Notes under the pieces: model-generated
What the model saw: the letters and a program-made list of their open reading frames with translations, nothing else
The model's database searches: none
What the model was told of the DNA's origin: nothing
Made by a program: the position numbers and the translations under genes
Assembly (NCBI GenBank): GCA_023525715.1
Contig: CM042011.1
Location: 372,001-436,000 of the forward strand
DNA length: 64,000 nucleotides
Reading direction: 5' to 3'
Origin: Cichorium intybus
Taxonomy: Eukaryota > Streptophyta > Magnoliopsida > Asterales > Asteraceae
Shown here: positions 1 through 11,054 of the stretch, in pieces
Layout of the letters: each line of letters starts with the position of its first letter
How positions within the stretch are numbered: position 1 is the first letter of the stretch

Positions 1-12
1 AGGTGTTTCGAT

Positions 13-36
13 GTGCCGGTGAGCCACACGCGCTCC
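13..36 (-). repeat. Hairpin motif copy 1 (conserved loop, CGATG/CATCG stem)
   Basis: The conserved core begins TGCCGGT, contains CCACAC and ends CGCTC. It is flanked by CGATG on the left (10-14) and its exact complement CATCG on the right (36-40), giving a 5-bp stem. The same core occurs at 972, 3927 and 4007 with different but still complementary flanks. The minus strand is given as sense because the gag-like ORF is on that strand and one stem becomes a G-U wobble there. Function unknown. Confidence 0.6.
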
Positions 37-971
37 ATCGGAATGCCAACGAAATTCTTTAACCATTAAGTCCTTATTTGAAAAACTCTTTTCAAATTGT
101 TATCATCATTCACCCCTAATCATTTTCTAATGATTTCTCATGTATGTACAAAATCCATTAAGTATTCCCAGCCAGGTCATATCCTGAATCTGACTCAGTA
201 TGCTCTAAGCATTAAGTCATCAAGACATGTTCATGACACTTCTGATCGATCCAAGAAACTTGTTGGATTCGATCCAGTTTTATTCCAAACCCTTTTGGAA
301 TCTTAGGATTGCTCATAATCCTTGTGTCATGACCTTTAATAACTATATCCTTTCGGAGACTTTTTCTCATGCATCTTGAATCTTATCAAGATCATGCTTA
401 CTATGGCCAGGTCTATACTGATGACAACATCTATCTGATATATGTCAATAGATTATGTGAGTACGTTGCACCTTTCATACCTCTCATGCCAAATCATCAC
501 ACTTTGCAATGACAGAAAACTCTTTTCCTGAGCAATGCATCTTGAGTCTCATCAAGATCATCTTGGCGGAGTTTCAATCTATCTCATAGACGTTTATAAC
601 CACCCGAGCATGTCGTATCTTTATTAAGTCTTTCATAGCGATCCGTCTCTTAACACCAAGTCATTACACTTTGTAATGAAAAGAGACGTTTCCTAGAAAC
701 AGTATGTAACACACATATTGAGATAGATAACAGCAATACTCCCACTGGCTTTGACACGGTTATGGACTATTCACAAAATCCAGAGCTTATGGCACATTTT
801 GAGAATCCAAACCTTTCTGACATCTTAATGGAAATCTTTCAGCCCATTCTCAAAACCCAATCCTTTGGCATATTTCGGGAATCTGAATATCCTTTCTTAC
901 GAGATGCCCGCGGGGAAATCCCGGGCCCATGTACCTTTATACTGGCATATTCTTTGTGAGTCCCTATTAGT

Positions 972-995
972 GTGCCGGTGATCCACACGCGCTCC
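972..995 (-). repeat. Hairpin motif copy 2 (TTAGTG/CACTAA stem)
   Basis: Same conserved core as at 13, with one variable position in the middle. The flanks are TTAGTG and CACTAA, a perfect 6-bp stem of different sequence from the other copies. It lies 3' of the gag-like ORF when read on the minus strand. Confidence 0.6.
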
Positions 996-2131
996 ACTAA
1001 CGACTTACAATATGCAGTATCCTTTCGGATTTCATCTTCTATTGAGAGCGCTTCTCTCGAAGTCAATTACTTGACTCTAAGTGTCGTCTCACTCAACCAG
1101 ATGTTCTGAAGGTACGTTTCTGTCCATGTTGGTTTCTTTTGATGATTACTCCCACTGGTTTTAAGACCAGTTGCAAAATCAATCAAACTGTCACATGGAC
1201 TGTATCTCGTCCTAAAGTTCTCTTAATTGGCAGCAACCGGGCTCACTAATGCTTCCAAGTAGTCGGATTGAAAATCCGTACCAACTATAGTGTTTTACCA
1301 CCATTCGGTATGTCACCCCGATCATAACTACTTATGACGGTGATCAGTACTACTGGTCAAGAGAAGGTTATATCAGTATTAAAACAGAAATCTGATTTCT
1401 GCTCTAAGCCTAGCGTTGACTAAAGGTTATTTCACTTGGCTAATCCTGAACTCATTCAGGACTGTCCCAACTCCCACTGTCTCCTTAGAATATGAGTTCT
1501 TTCTAAAAGAGCTCTTTGTTTTACAGGTATAGCGGGATAGTCAGTGAAATGACATTTCTGATTAGGTTCAGGCCAGTCGTGAGGTTCGGATGAACACTAC
1601 AAGACCCTGGACCTTTAATGTACAAGTGGGACAATCCCAGCTTTACATTTCAGACAGTGTCTGCAAACCTACTTAGTCGAAGATGTGGTTGGAATATGGT
1701 CTGACTGGTTTAGTATTCAATGTATCGGAAACTAATTGGCAATGTATCTCATACATTGAGGATTGAACTCTTTCGACCAACGTTCCATCATCTTCCCTAA
1801 GACACATTATAACTATTAATGTTCTTGGAAGAGAATAAACTGTGAAACATTTTCCCAGTTTATGCTGTCACTCAGGTTCTGTGGATCTTGTACTTCCTTT
1901 GAAGTCCTTGAACTGTTCAAGGATTCAATCCAATCGCTTATTTTGATAAGCGAAGTCATATTCGTCATACCGAATGACAAATATCGTGAAGTACAAACAA
2001 TTGTGTTCAATTTGAAGATTCGAGCAATTTACAGCAACTGATGTGTTGGTTGCTCCTAATCTCAATGTCTTTTACATCTCTATGTAAACTTATGACTTTG
2101 TTAGTTCTGTTCAATACTTGCAATCTTCAGT

Positions 2132-2370
2132 TGACTCTAAGTCAACTGATTCCAAAATCATATCCTCTTGATCTTTGGGTGATTCATTTCTTGCCACATG
2201 TGCTTTATAAAGAACTTAATCATCATCTGACTCTAAGTCAAATGATTCCAAAGTCCTGTCCAACTGGATCTTTGGTTGATTCATTTCTTAACACATTAAG
2301 AACTCAATTCATCATGTGACTCTAAGTCAAATGATTCCAAAGTCCTGTCCAACTGGACTTTTGATTGAAT
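2132..2370. repeat. Degenerate tandem repeat, about 90-96 bp unit, three copies
   Basis: TGACTCTAAGTCAA recurs at 2132, 2228 and 2317. Each copy is followed by similar text (TGATTCCAAA, then CTTTGGTTGATTCATTTC or a variant). Spacings are 96 and 89 bp. The core TTGACTCTAAGTCAA is itself nearly palindromic. It lies within the gag-only element. Confidence 0.6.
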
Positions 2371-2751
2371 TGATTCTTATAATATTCATCTTAACAATCA
2401 TAAGGGACACAATTCCTAAGATCCAAACACTTTGGATGCATTCAACATTCAAGTTATTACTAATTATGCATTCAACACAATCATACAACATTTCAAGGAT
2501 ATTTCAAACAACATGTGTTAAAAGAAAATTGACAATTTTATTAAAACAAAAATCCTTGCACAATGTACTATATGATGGACAATGTCATACGCATCTAAAA
2601 GCTAATAACAATATTTCAATATCTAACTAAACTTCAAAACTGCATGAGCCGGAAATCCAATCCAAATGTGCTCCTATGCACCAATGTCCCGTACCCTACT
2701 GATTCCCTACATACAAACCAAAATGTGACTATCACATTATGCATCAAGGAA

Positions 2752-3591
2752 TTATGGAACAGGAGTTTTGAGGTTTTTAGATATACCTGAGCTTTCAAAA
2801 GATTTTGACCTTTGAGCGTCTTCCAATCTTTCCGCGACTGTATCCGATTCTATGGATTCCCAGCTTAAGACATATCCAGACGATCTGGATCGTTTCTTGC
2901 TGTGTCTTTCCACTGGACTTAATCCAGAAGTAGCTGAACCATTGGAGCTATGCCTGTCCAAGAGTGACTCGTATAAAGTCAACAGTGGACGCATTTCCAT
3001 TAAGGTCTTTTTCTGGTTTTCCTTTCTATATGTCTGTATGAACAGATCGTACTTACTAGTCAGTGAAGCGAGTAGAGTGTTAACACTCGACTCCTGACTC
3101 ATGGAATAACCAAGTTTGTACAACTCGCCTATGTATGCTTCAATCTGAAGAACATGCGAATCGATGCTACTTCCTTCTTTTAACTTACACTCTGCAAGTC
3201 TTTTGAAGATCCTAGCTCGTTCCTCTTCGACCGGTTTTCGAAACATTTCCTCAACCGATTGCATTAACTCATATGGCCCCAAGGATTCAAAATCCTTGCG
3301 GAACTCGGGGTCAATGGTCAATAGCATGAGGTCATGAATCTTTTCGGATTCATCAACTAATAAGTCATGCTTATCATAAAGGCTCTTTATGATGACTTGT
3401 TTCGGTGGAACCGGGATCGGATACTCGGTGAGATGAAGCTTGCCGGCAATGCCGAGAGCCAGTCTCCAATTGCGAAGCCATTCCTTACAGTTAAGGCCAG
3501 TCAGCCTTTCCATATTTAGCAGGTGCTTTCTGATGCTCTCAGAAATGGGTGAAGGAGGAGAGGGAGGAGAATAGACACTTGATTCAGGCAT
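2752..3591 (-). CDS. Ty1/copia-type Gag-like protein (gag-only element)
   Basis: A 279-residue ORF. After a Ser/Pro-rich start it has GLNCKEWLRNWRLALG, the usual opening of plant copia Gag proteins (write-up families UBN2 / DUF4219), then the typical helical Gag body with EEMFRKPVEEERARIFKRL and EGSSIDSHVLQIEAYIGEL. The C-terminus is basic and Ser-rich (HSKKRSRSSG) and has no CCHC zinc knuckle. The ATG at 3591 is the first in frame. In autonomous copia elements Gag is fused to or followed by protease and integrase; here the next 2.7 kb on the same strand holds no pol. So this is either a gag-only non-autonomous element of the TR-GAG kind or a deletion derivative. Family assignment is by motif memory; the intactness of the frame is seen directly. 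Confidence 0.65.
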   Translation of the reverse strand: MPESSVYSPPSPPSPISESIRKHLLNMERLTGLNCKEWLRNWRLALGIAGKLHLTEYPIPVPPKQVIIKSLYDKHDLLVDESEKIHDLMLLTIDPEFRKDFESLGPYELMQSVEEMFRKPVEEERARIFKRLAECKLKEGSSIDSHVLQIEAYIGELYKLGYSMSQESSVNTLLASLTSKYDLFIQTYRKENQKKTLMEMRPLLTLYESLLDRHSSNGSATSGLSPVERHSKKRSRSSGYVLSWESIESDTVAERLEDAQRSKSFESSGISKNLKTPVP

Positions 3592-3926
3592 CTACAATAA
3601 ACAGAATTTTATAAGTTTAATTAATCCTTTTAAATAATTACCCAATATATTATTTATTAAGGCTAGGACCCAAAATACCCCAACTATGGTGTGAAAAGGG
3701 ATGCCGTAATCACAACATAATGGTCATTAAGGTAGATAATACACTTATCAATTTCATCTTATGAAATTCCTAGATCTGTTGAGACACATTGAACTGTTCA
3801 ATGACATGTTTAGTCTCGGATGTGCCCCACTGTTTGTGACTGGGATGCCGAGGATCACAAACCGGGTGTGAATAACCATGCAAATTAGCTTGGTACTCTC
3901 GAAGTCGATTGTTATCTCTAATTAAC

Positions 3927-3950
3927 GTGCCGGTTAACCACACACGCTCC
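3927..3950 (-). repeat. Hairpin motif copy 3 (ATTAACG/CGTTAAT stem)
   Basis: Same conserved core. The flanks are ATTAACG and CGTTAAT, a perfect 7-bp stem. It lies about 340 bp upstream of the gag-like start codon on the minus strand, in what would be the leader or LTR region of that element. Confidence 0.6.
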
Positions 3951-4006
3951 GTTAATAATGACAAAATCGAGAAACCCATTGCAACTCTTTGCAGACCCCT
4001 GTTGGC

Positions 4007-4030
4007 GTGCCGGTAAACCACACACGCTCC
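4007..4030 (-). repeat. Hairpin motif copy 4 (GTTGG/CCAAC stem)
   Basis: Same conserved core, 80 bp from copy 3. The flanks are GTTGGCG and CACCAAC. On the plus strand this leaves one C-A mismatch; read on the minus strand the same pair is T-G, a wobble allowed in RNA. That favours an RNA hairpin transcribed from the minus strand. Confidence 0.6.
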
Positions 4031-4139
4031 ACCAACGTTCCACAAAGTGCAATGTGCAATTCCATGGATTTGCACCAATTCACATTTTTAAACCTAAAGT
4101 AATTAGATTTGGTTTTTGATTAAGGTTCTAGTACTTTCA

Positions 4140-5400
4140 ATTATAGCATTATACTTTTAAGAGGCTTAGCGGTTCTATCAAACCCGTTCGGCTAACGACA
4201 CTCGACTGACCAGGAGAGCGGTGGGTAAGAGTGGATACCCATTAGACTAACCGAAGGACGATGTAAGCAAGGTCGAGTCTAGTAAATCTTTTGTAAGGCC
4301 CGTGTCCCAGGTAATAGTTTAACAGTTTTAAATAATTAAAGCATAAGCCTTTTTGGAGAAAAAGGCACCTCGCGACGCTATCCTCATAGTGGAAGCGACG
4401 CGAATGAGGGTTCAGGACCGCATGCGGAGTATGGCTAATAGTGTCGCTAGTTTCCAAAAATGTATAGAACATGTTATTTGGACTTACGGTTTAGAAATTA
4501 TGGACAGAATAATGGACAACGATTGAAATGGACTTCAAATGGAAATTTTATAAAAATGGGATTGAGAACCTTTATACACTAGACCCTTAAAGTACATCTT
4601 AAAAGAGTCTAAATTAGACTTTATAACATCATAAATCTTAGGTTTTGAAGGCATGTGCAGAACTTAAATCACAAAGAAGTAAAAGACTTATAAGTAGCGA
4701 AAATGAAGAATAAAGTATAATACCTATAAGTATTATAAAGTGACAAATTGAACTAGAATCTACGTAATGAAAGTTGTTTATGATTGTAGGTGATCAGAGA
4801 GAGTTCCTAGTAGTCCTTACTTGTGGAATTATTCAGACATTCAATATCAGGTAAGTTTCAGGATATTATGTGTCGTGTGGTGTATGCTCGTTTATGTGAA
4901 GGTTATCAGAAAGGTTTCGTTTTATTTTCCTTGTTCCCAAAAGGGAGAGCAAAGAAATGATCAGTTTTATTATCCTTGTTCCCGAAAGAGGGTGCAAGGA
5001 AAGGATCGGTTTTATTATCCTTGTTCCGGGAAGGGGAGCAAGGAAAGGTTCAATTTTATTATCCTTGTTCCTGGAAAGGAATTATCCTTGTTCTCAGAAG
5101 GGGGAGCAAGGAAAGGATCGGCTTACAAGTTTATGTGTATTATGCTTGCAAGTCATATGATAGAATGTGTAGTTGTTGTGTGCTCGCTAAGAATTACGCT
5201 TACCCATTGTTATTTAACCTTTTCAGGACCCTCCTGGGTAGACAGAGGGAAGAACACGGTGTGACTGCTCGCATCCTACATTCTCAGTTTTTGTTTTGAC
5301 ATTTAATTATAACCTGGGTTTAGACTTCCCCAGTTTTATAACATTAGCCAATTTAAAACTCTGATGCATTTTTTTAAAATATAATTAAAGTAAATATTAT
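4140..5400 (+). other. LTR-like non-coding stretch, family uncertain
   Basis: No protein domain found. A dense cluster of short GC-rich phrases (4200-4440), the tandem hairpin array at 4929-5121 and the motif CCTTTTCAGGACCCTCC near 5218 resemble the long LTRs of Ty3 chromoviruses seen elsewhere in this window. No clean TG...CA termini or target duplication could be found, so the boundary and strand are guesses. Confidence 0.3.
4929..5121 (+). repeat. 45-bp tandem repeat array, each unit a hairpin
   Basis: CCTTGTTCC recurs at 4929, 4974, 5019, 5063 and 5086: 45, 45, 44 and a shortened 23 bp. A unit runs TCCTTGTTCC, a short purine loop, then GGAGCAAGGA; the two arms pair over about 10 positions with one G-T wobble. 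The last unit but one is truncated. Overlapping ORFs in this stretch encode only the repeat and are not treated as genes. Confidence 0.75.
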
Positions 5401-5539
5401 ATGTTTTGAAAAAAAATTGGATCGTTATAGTCTATCTTCATGCACAGTCCACTAATAGCATATCTAGCTTTGACTTGTCAAGGACTTAGGAGATTAAGAA
5501 ATTATTATTAAAGGGTTGAAGTAGAAACTTATTTTATGC

Positions 5540-6311
5540 TAGACATGAAGGGTTTTCTAGCAAACAATGAACACAAAAATCCTATGGTTCACATGCAACC
5601 CTAGAAAGATCTATGTTTTCTTCTATGAAGATAATAAACTAAGACTTAAAGGCCAACAATTAATTTCTAAAGTTTAAATCAGAAGAACCAACCTTTGAAT
5701 CTTGTTCTTGAAGCTAGCAGCAAAAGTATCCTGCCTCAAATGCAAGTCACACCTAAAGCAATGGAGAAGACAGTCCAGCAGAGTAATCTTGGTTGAAGTT
5801 GGCGTGAATAATGGGGAGCCAGAGGGTTCCTTTTATAGCCTCCTAGGGTTACACCTGAAACCCTAAGGAGCCTCCAAGTGGGCAAGCCTGTTGACCACTT
5901 GGACCAGATCCCTAAACCCTAATTAGGGTTTTCGCCAACCCTAGAGAAGCCTCCAAGGGTGGCGCCACTTTTGGCCCCTGGACTTCTCTTTGCCAGTTAT
6001 TCAACTATTGAATAAATACAAACTAGTCCTCGCACTTTTAATTAATTAATTTAATCACTAAATTAAATCCAATTAATTCTAGATTAAATCTCAATTAATT
6101 ATTATAGTTTCTAAATAATATATTAACACTTAAATATATTAATAAACCATTTAATTAATTCTATTGATTTATTACACAATTAATAAATCAACCTTTTACT
6201 CTACTGAACTCTATCCTGACCTCCAGCTATGAGGGCAACCCAAATGGACTTTGCTTCAATTAACAAGATAAATATAGTTGTAAAGTCATGGCTTAGACAC
6301 CTAATCCAACA
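5540..6311 (-). mobile_element. Copia-type LTR (TGTTGGATTAG family), 3' end not resolved
   Basis: Read on the minus strand, it starts at 6311 with TGTTGGATTAGGTGTCTAAG and shares long stretches with the LTR at 63483-64000: GTGTCTAAGCCAT, TTTGGGTTGCC, ATTAATTAAAAGTGC and an AGGGTTT-rich segment. A TATA box (TATAAAAGG, about 5830-5840) lies roughly 470 bp from the start, the same distance as in the other copy. The 3' end and a primer-binding site could not be placed, so 5540 is approximate. No internal coding region adjoins it: a solo or truncated LTR. Confidence 0.65.
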
Positions 6312-9020
6312 AGACATGTCCTTAAACCAATAAGGGCTTAATTATAGAAGCTTTAGTGAGAAGGACCATTTTCTCAAAATACCAAACTATGGGTTAAGGT
6401 TAACCTAGTTTATGACCTAGATGAAGAATAATTATATTCTTTGGGGCAAAAATTCTAAGGTTGAGAACTTTCATTAAAAAGTTGGCCTTTTGGGTGTTAT
6501 TTGTAGAAGGAGCCAACCTTAGGGACCATTCTAGCCTATTCTTGAAAGATAAGAGGTATTATATGGGGTTTCTTCCCATTTCAGCCATAGGAGACGATTT
6601 TGATGGGGAGGAGAGCCTCCTCAGAGGTGATTTCATGAGTTTATGAAAGATTTAATGTTATTTTTAAAGATTCTTCAAAGTACTTGAAGTCTCCTAGCAA
6701 ACTAAGGTATGATCTCATCCTTTTCTAGCTTAAGAACCGATTTTAGGATAGGGTTTGTATGTAATTCGAATTTTCTGTTTGTAAGAGGATGTCCCAATGA
6801 TTCCAATAACTTATTTGATGTTCTTGACCATTATGTGATCACTATCCAACCCATAGATAGCTTGGGATCACCTCTAATGAAGAAATTTGTATTTTTAAAC
6901 CATAGACCCATGGAGATGTTGAGGTATCGATGAATCTAGTTGTGTTTTTGGTACCTTGATGTATTTCAGGTGAAATAAATCATTTCCAAAGATTTCCTAG
7001 TGATTCCAACAACTATTTGACGTTAAGAAATCTAGCAACCATTAAATTCATTGATGGAATTGGGTGATTATGAACCCTAGAAATGGAATATGTATGATTT
7101 GGCATTATAACTAGTAAGGGGTTGACCTTTTGATGTGTTTTGGAAGAATGAATCCTTTTTATACTATTTCCTAATGAAATCCAACAATTTGGGAATTATT
7201 GAACCCTTTTTGTAACATGTGTGATGGAATGGAATTATATATATGGATTCCATTATTTGGTTCCCTTGGAAATTAGAATTATAAGTTATTGGATGAATGC
7301 AACTTAGATAACCAATTGATTAAGTCCTTAATGGATGAATGGGTAGTTCCTTATGCAATGAATGACTTAAACTTAATGTTAAGCTCCACACCATGTTAGA
7401 GGAACGAAATAACTATAATTAAGTGCATAAAGTTTAAGTCATGAGCATGATGATGATATGAGGTATGTTTTAAGTTAGAAAACCCTAAGAATTGTCATCC
7501 CTTGGTTGTATTAGTGTTTGGGGAACCTTGGGACGTATTTTTACTTAGTCGGGACTTAAAATGTAAGCAAAAGAGGTTTGCGCAGTGTTCACCTGGCCTG
7601 TGTAGCCCTGTACACATGTTCTACGAGACCAACGCATTTTGCAATTCGAAGTTTTTGGTCCTTCCGGTGACTCACGAGACCCGCATGAGTTTTGGCTTTG
7701 GGTTTACACGAACTGCATGCCCTCTGCACACCTCCAATGATTACTTTTTCTCAATGTAGCACTCTTCCCAGGTTTAGACCCTTGGTGTTTGCTTCCCCAA
7801 CCTTGAGAACTTATGTTTAGGAGTTTTGTAACATATTAACTCCTTATATGGAGGGTGTTTAACAAGATGTGGCGTTGCAAAGAATAAGAAGCTTATCCCC
7901 TAAGATTGGGTGAAATGAGTGTGACACCTTGCTTTCTTTGGCTTGTAGGAAAGGAGTGGGGTTATAGCAACTTAGAAGATGATGAGGACTTGTCTTACAT
8001 CTAGACTAAGGTGAGTTTACCATAGTACATGTCCCTAAAATTATATTTGGGTGAGTGGTTTTATAAAGATGTTTATGCATTCATCCTATATGCTTTGTGC
8101 TATACTATATGTATATTGGTGTATTCATGAAAATATCTTTCAAATGATGCATTTAATATGATTTTAAACTAATGATAATTCCAAAGCTAAAGATAATGAA
8201 AAGATGATTTGGAAACCAATATTTGCATTCGACATGTGCATTGCATTGCATTTAGGATGGGAGTCTATTGTGGTCACTTATATTTATATGGAACTTGACT
8301 AAAGATGAAAGAAAGATGTTGTGATTAGATTTCTAGATAATTACAATTTGCACATGTAGAGGCTAGCTACCCCACGTGTGGGGCTTGTGTTGTGGTCCGC
8401 AAGCTCATAGTTAAGATGGAAGGGTAAGATGCACTTTCAAATCCACCTGAAAGGTATGATGTACCTTCATGGTGAGATGGACTTGATGAGATGGGCTTAG
8501 GGTGTGGGTTAGTTACATATGCATACATCATACATATCACATACCCTTTTTATGATGAAATGATGTTTTAATATAGTTGATGTTTTATGATGATAAAATT
8601 GTCTGTGTTGTTGATTTTAGGGATAAATTTCCTCTCAACCCATTTTTATGACGTATGGATGTTTTAATATGTTTTGGGGGTTAGACTCGAGTATCGTGAT
8701 TGACATCATATACTCTAAATAAGTTGACCCCGAGTAAACTCACTAGGCATTTCCATTGTCTAACTTATTTTGACATGTGTTCAGGTTGACGAATAAGGAT
8801 GACTGATGTAGAATTTAGGATTTTAGAAGGTCACGAGTTGTGTGGTTTCATATAATGGTATTTGGATTGTAACCAACTCGCTCTTTTAAAACAAACTAAA
8901 TCGTTTTTAACTGGGACTGTTTGATTTTCCGCAACCTAAAACTCTGAAATGATTTTGAAGAAAATACTCGATTGATTTAAAATGCAAATTAACTATATTG
9001 ACATAGGGACTAAATTTCTC
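6312..9020 (+). other. Degenerate LTR-retrotransposon-like DNA, no gene recognised
   Basis: No domain-bearing ORF. A GC-richer block at 7560-7760, CACGTGTGGGGCTTGTG near 8371 and ACATGTGTTCAGGTTGACGA near 8774 look like pieces of Ty3 long LTRs (compare the CCATGTATTCCAGGTCAATA phrase near the end of the solo LTR at 43275). Termini were not found. Confidence 0.3.
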
Positions 9021-9039
9021 ACATGTGTGCGTATGCGTG

Positions 9040-9055
9040 TGCATGTGTGTGTATG

Positions 9056-9088
<33 letters not shown>

Positions 9089-9090
9089 TA
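9040..9090 (+). repeat. TG/TATG microsatellite
   Basis: A run of TGTG/CATG steps leads into at least seven tandem TATG units. The small ORFs across it are pure repeat translations. Confidence 0.9.
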
Positions 9091-9660
9091 CTGGTCACAT
9101 TTTTGTGTGAAACAATCACTTTGGAGGCACGAATATCGACCTTTACCTCGCTTACCCTATTTCAATGTATTCTTGTGGTCTGTTGTTGCTGTTGTAAGTT
9201 TATGTTGTCGTGTTGCAATCTATAGCTTTTAACAAAGAGAAAGTAAGTATAAATCCTAGAATTATTGTTGTGAAAGAAAGTACGTATAAAACCATATTAT
9301 GAATCCTTAAATGATATTATGAACCCCATGATTACATGACATTAACCTTAAATGATACTACAAATATTTAAAGTTTATGTTTTTTTCTATACTATTTTGG
9401 TTTTAAAGTATTATGTTTTTTTATACTAATTTGGGCGCTTAGATGTTTAATTGGGAGTCATAAAAAGAATCTCATGAACATACACCAAACACCCACCATC
9501 ACATAAAACCATTCAATTCAATCAATTGAGTAGTACAATCTGCCAAAAAGGGAACTTCACATGTCTTTGTATTGTAGTACATTGAGAAACTTCTAAAATC
9601 ACAGTTGATCCTAACAACAACTACTTACGGACTCAATTATACGTGACCCCACTTAATGTT
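9091..9660. other. Intergenic, upstream of the Ole e 1-type gene
   Basis: No gene or repeat recognised. It ends in the presumed promoter of the gene starting at 9733. Confidence 0.5.
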
Positions 9661-9673
9661 ATCATTACATTCT

Positions 9674-9680
9674 TATATAT
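9674..9680 (+). promoter_or_regulatory. Candidate TATA box of the Ole e 1-type gene
   Basis: TATATAT lies about 55 bp before the chosen ATG. Position is plausible for a short 5' leader; there is no expression evidence. Confidence 0.4.
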
Positions 9681-9732
9681 CAGTCGCAACATAACAACAA
9701 TACTTGGAAACTTCTTTCGCTTCGCTCCAACC

Positions 9733-10548
9733 ATGGATCCAATCTTGTTTCTTCTTGTTCTTGTGTCTCTGTCTGCTTCGCCTGTACTTGCAGCAGTTCA
9801 GCCGACGACCTCCCACATTACAGTGACAGGCTCAGTGTTTTGCGACGTTTGCTACAACAACTCGTTCACAAAATACAACTATTTCTTACCAGGTAAAGCA
9901 ATAATAACACTTAACAGAATTCACTTGGATTGACATACTCTCTTTCTATGGCTTAATATCAAGGCTTGTGAAACAGGTGCAGATGTTCATGTACAATGTA
10001 AATTTCAAGCTAATGCGCCAAGTACCAAAGAACAAATTACTATTTCGGTCAACAGAATAACCAACAGATACGGTGTTTACAGATTGGATATACCATCGTT
10101 GGAGGGGGTTGATTGTGTGGAAGGTCCAGCCATTCAGTCACTGTGTGAAGCAAATTTAAAGAGCTCGATTCCAGGCTGCAATGTCCCTGGGGTATCGTCA
10201 ACCTCAAAAGAGATAACGGTCAAATCAAGGTCGACTAATCTTTGTGTTTATAGTGTAAGCGCACTCACTTACAGACCTTTTCAGAAAAACTCGACATTGT
10301 GTGCAAACTACGAAGAAGAGCTAGTATCGGATTCTTTCAATTCCTCCAAGTTTTTCCTCCCTTACTTTCCTTGGCCTTTACCTCAATTCACTCCGTTGCC
10401 ACAACTGCCACCGCTGCCACAATTGCCGCCGTTTCCACAACTGCCTCCGTTGCCACCACTGCCGCCGCTGCCTCAATTGTCGTCGTTTCCTTCATTTCCG
10501 CCCTTCCAATTCCCTCCACTGGCGCCTTTTCCATCAGCTTCGCCGTAG
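9733..10548 (+). CDS. Pollen Ole e 1 / extensin-like proline-rich secreted protein, C-terminally truncated
   Basis: Two exons: 9733-9892 and 9977-10548 (donor AG|GTAAAG, acceptor AAACAG|GT), 243 residues. The ATG at 9733 opens a clear signal peptide (MDPILFLLVLVSLSASPVLA); an upstream in-frame ATG at 9643 would bury it. Residues about 30-155 form the Ole e 1 domain: VTGSVFCDVCYNN, then spaced cysteines in CKFQ, DCVEG, SLCEAN, GCNVPG and LCVYSV. A Pro/Leu-rich tail follows (PLPQLPPLPQL repeats), as in cell-wall proline-rich proteins of this family. The tail stops at TAG 10546, yet the same frame continues with family-like PRTW repeats to 10833, so the stop looks secondary. Likely secreted to the cell wall. 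The protein may still fold, since the whole Ole e 1 domain lies upstream of the stop. Confidence 0.85.
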
Positions 10549-10833
10549 CCGCCGTCTTTGCCATATCCACCGCCAAACTTCCCTCCTATTTCAATACCTC
10601 CGCTGTTCAATTTAGGAGACCCAAGAACTTGGATACCCAACATCCCTTCAACTAATCCTCTACCACCACCGTCTGCACCTCCATTCAATCCAAGTGATCC
10701 AAGAACTTGGGTACCATGAAGCCCTTTTCTCATTCCTCCACCACCACCACTTGGATTTAATCTAAGAGATCCAAGAACGTGGATACCAACTTTTCCCCCA
10801 TCTCCTAATAGCCCACAAAACCAGCAACCCTAG
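10549..10833 (+). pseudogene. Relic 3' coding region of the Ole e 1-type gene (PRTW repeats)
   Basis: In the same frame as the gene above, after TAG 10546-10548, the sequence still encodes Pro-rich text with three copies of a GDPRTWIP-like motif (about 10616, 10697 and 10771). It is broken again by TGA 10717-10719 and ends at TAG 10831-10833 with NSPQNQQP, resembling the usual end of proline-rich Ole e 1 proteins. All three stops share one frame, with no frameshift. This supports recent loss of about 94 C-terminal residues. Confidence 0.75.
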
Positions 10834-11054
10834 TTCTTTGCTCATATGTACATACAAAAATTGGGTTCGTTATTATTATGTATCATTGTCACATTCTTTT
10901 GTAATGCTTATAAACAAATTGTATTTTCCTATCATTATTACAACCAATTGGGAATATAACTCGGTACTCTATGCTTCATACATCCAAGATAATTGAGTCA
11001 CGGGTTCAAGCTAAGGATAATTTGGTTAATTCGAAAATATTGTCACAACAAGAA

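Larger units (their letters stand above)
1..2750 (-). other. Non-coding body of a gag-only copia-like remnant
   Basis: No pol domain (protease, integrase, reverse transcriptase, RNase H) is recognisable on either strand. The stretch repeats short phrases such as ACTCCCACTGG (about 738, 1148 and, altered, 1470). It reads as the long non-coding 3' part of the element whose gag-like ORF is at 2752-3591. The upstream boundary is outside the window. The short ORFs here look spurious. Confidence 0.4.

Noticed and set aside
839..1066. A minus-strand ORF sharing ERVW(I/L)TGTLI with the ORF at 3770-4078, suggesting a conserved protein
   Set aside because: The shared residues are just the hairpin core read in one frame; copy 4 at 4007 is read in a different frame, and neighbouring residues are not conserved.
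10388..10733. Ala/Val- and Gly-rich minus-strand ORFs
   Set aside because: Antisense of the proline-rich Ole e 1 tail, explained by its codon composition.
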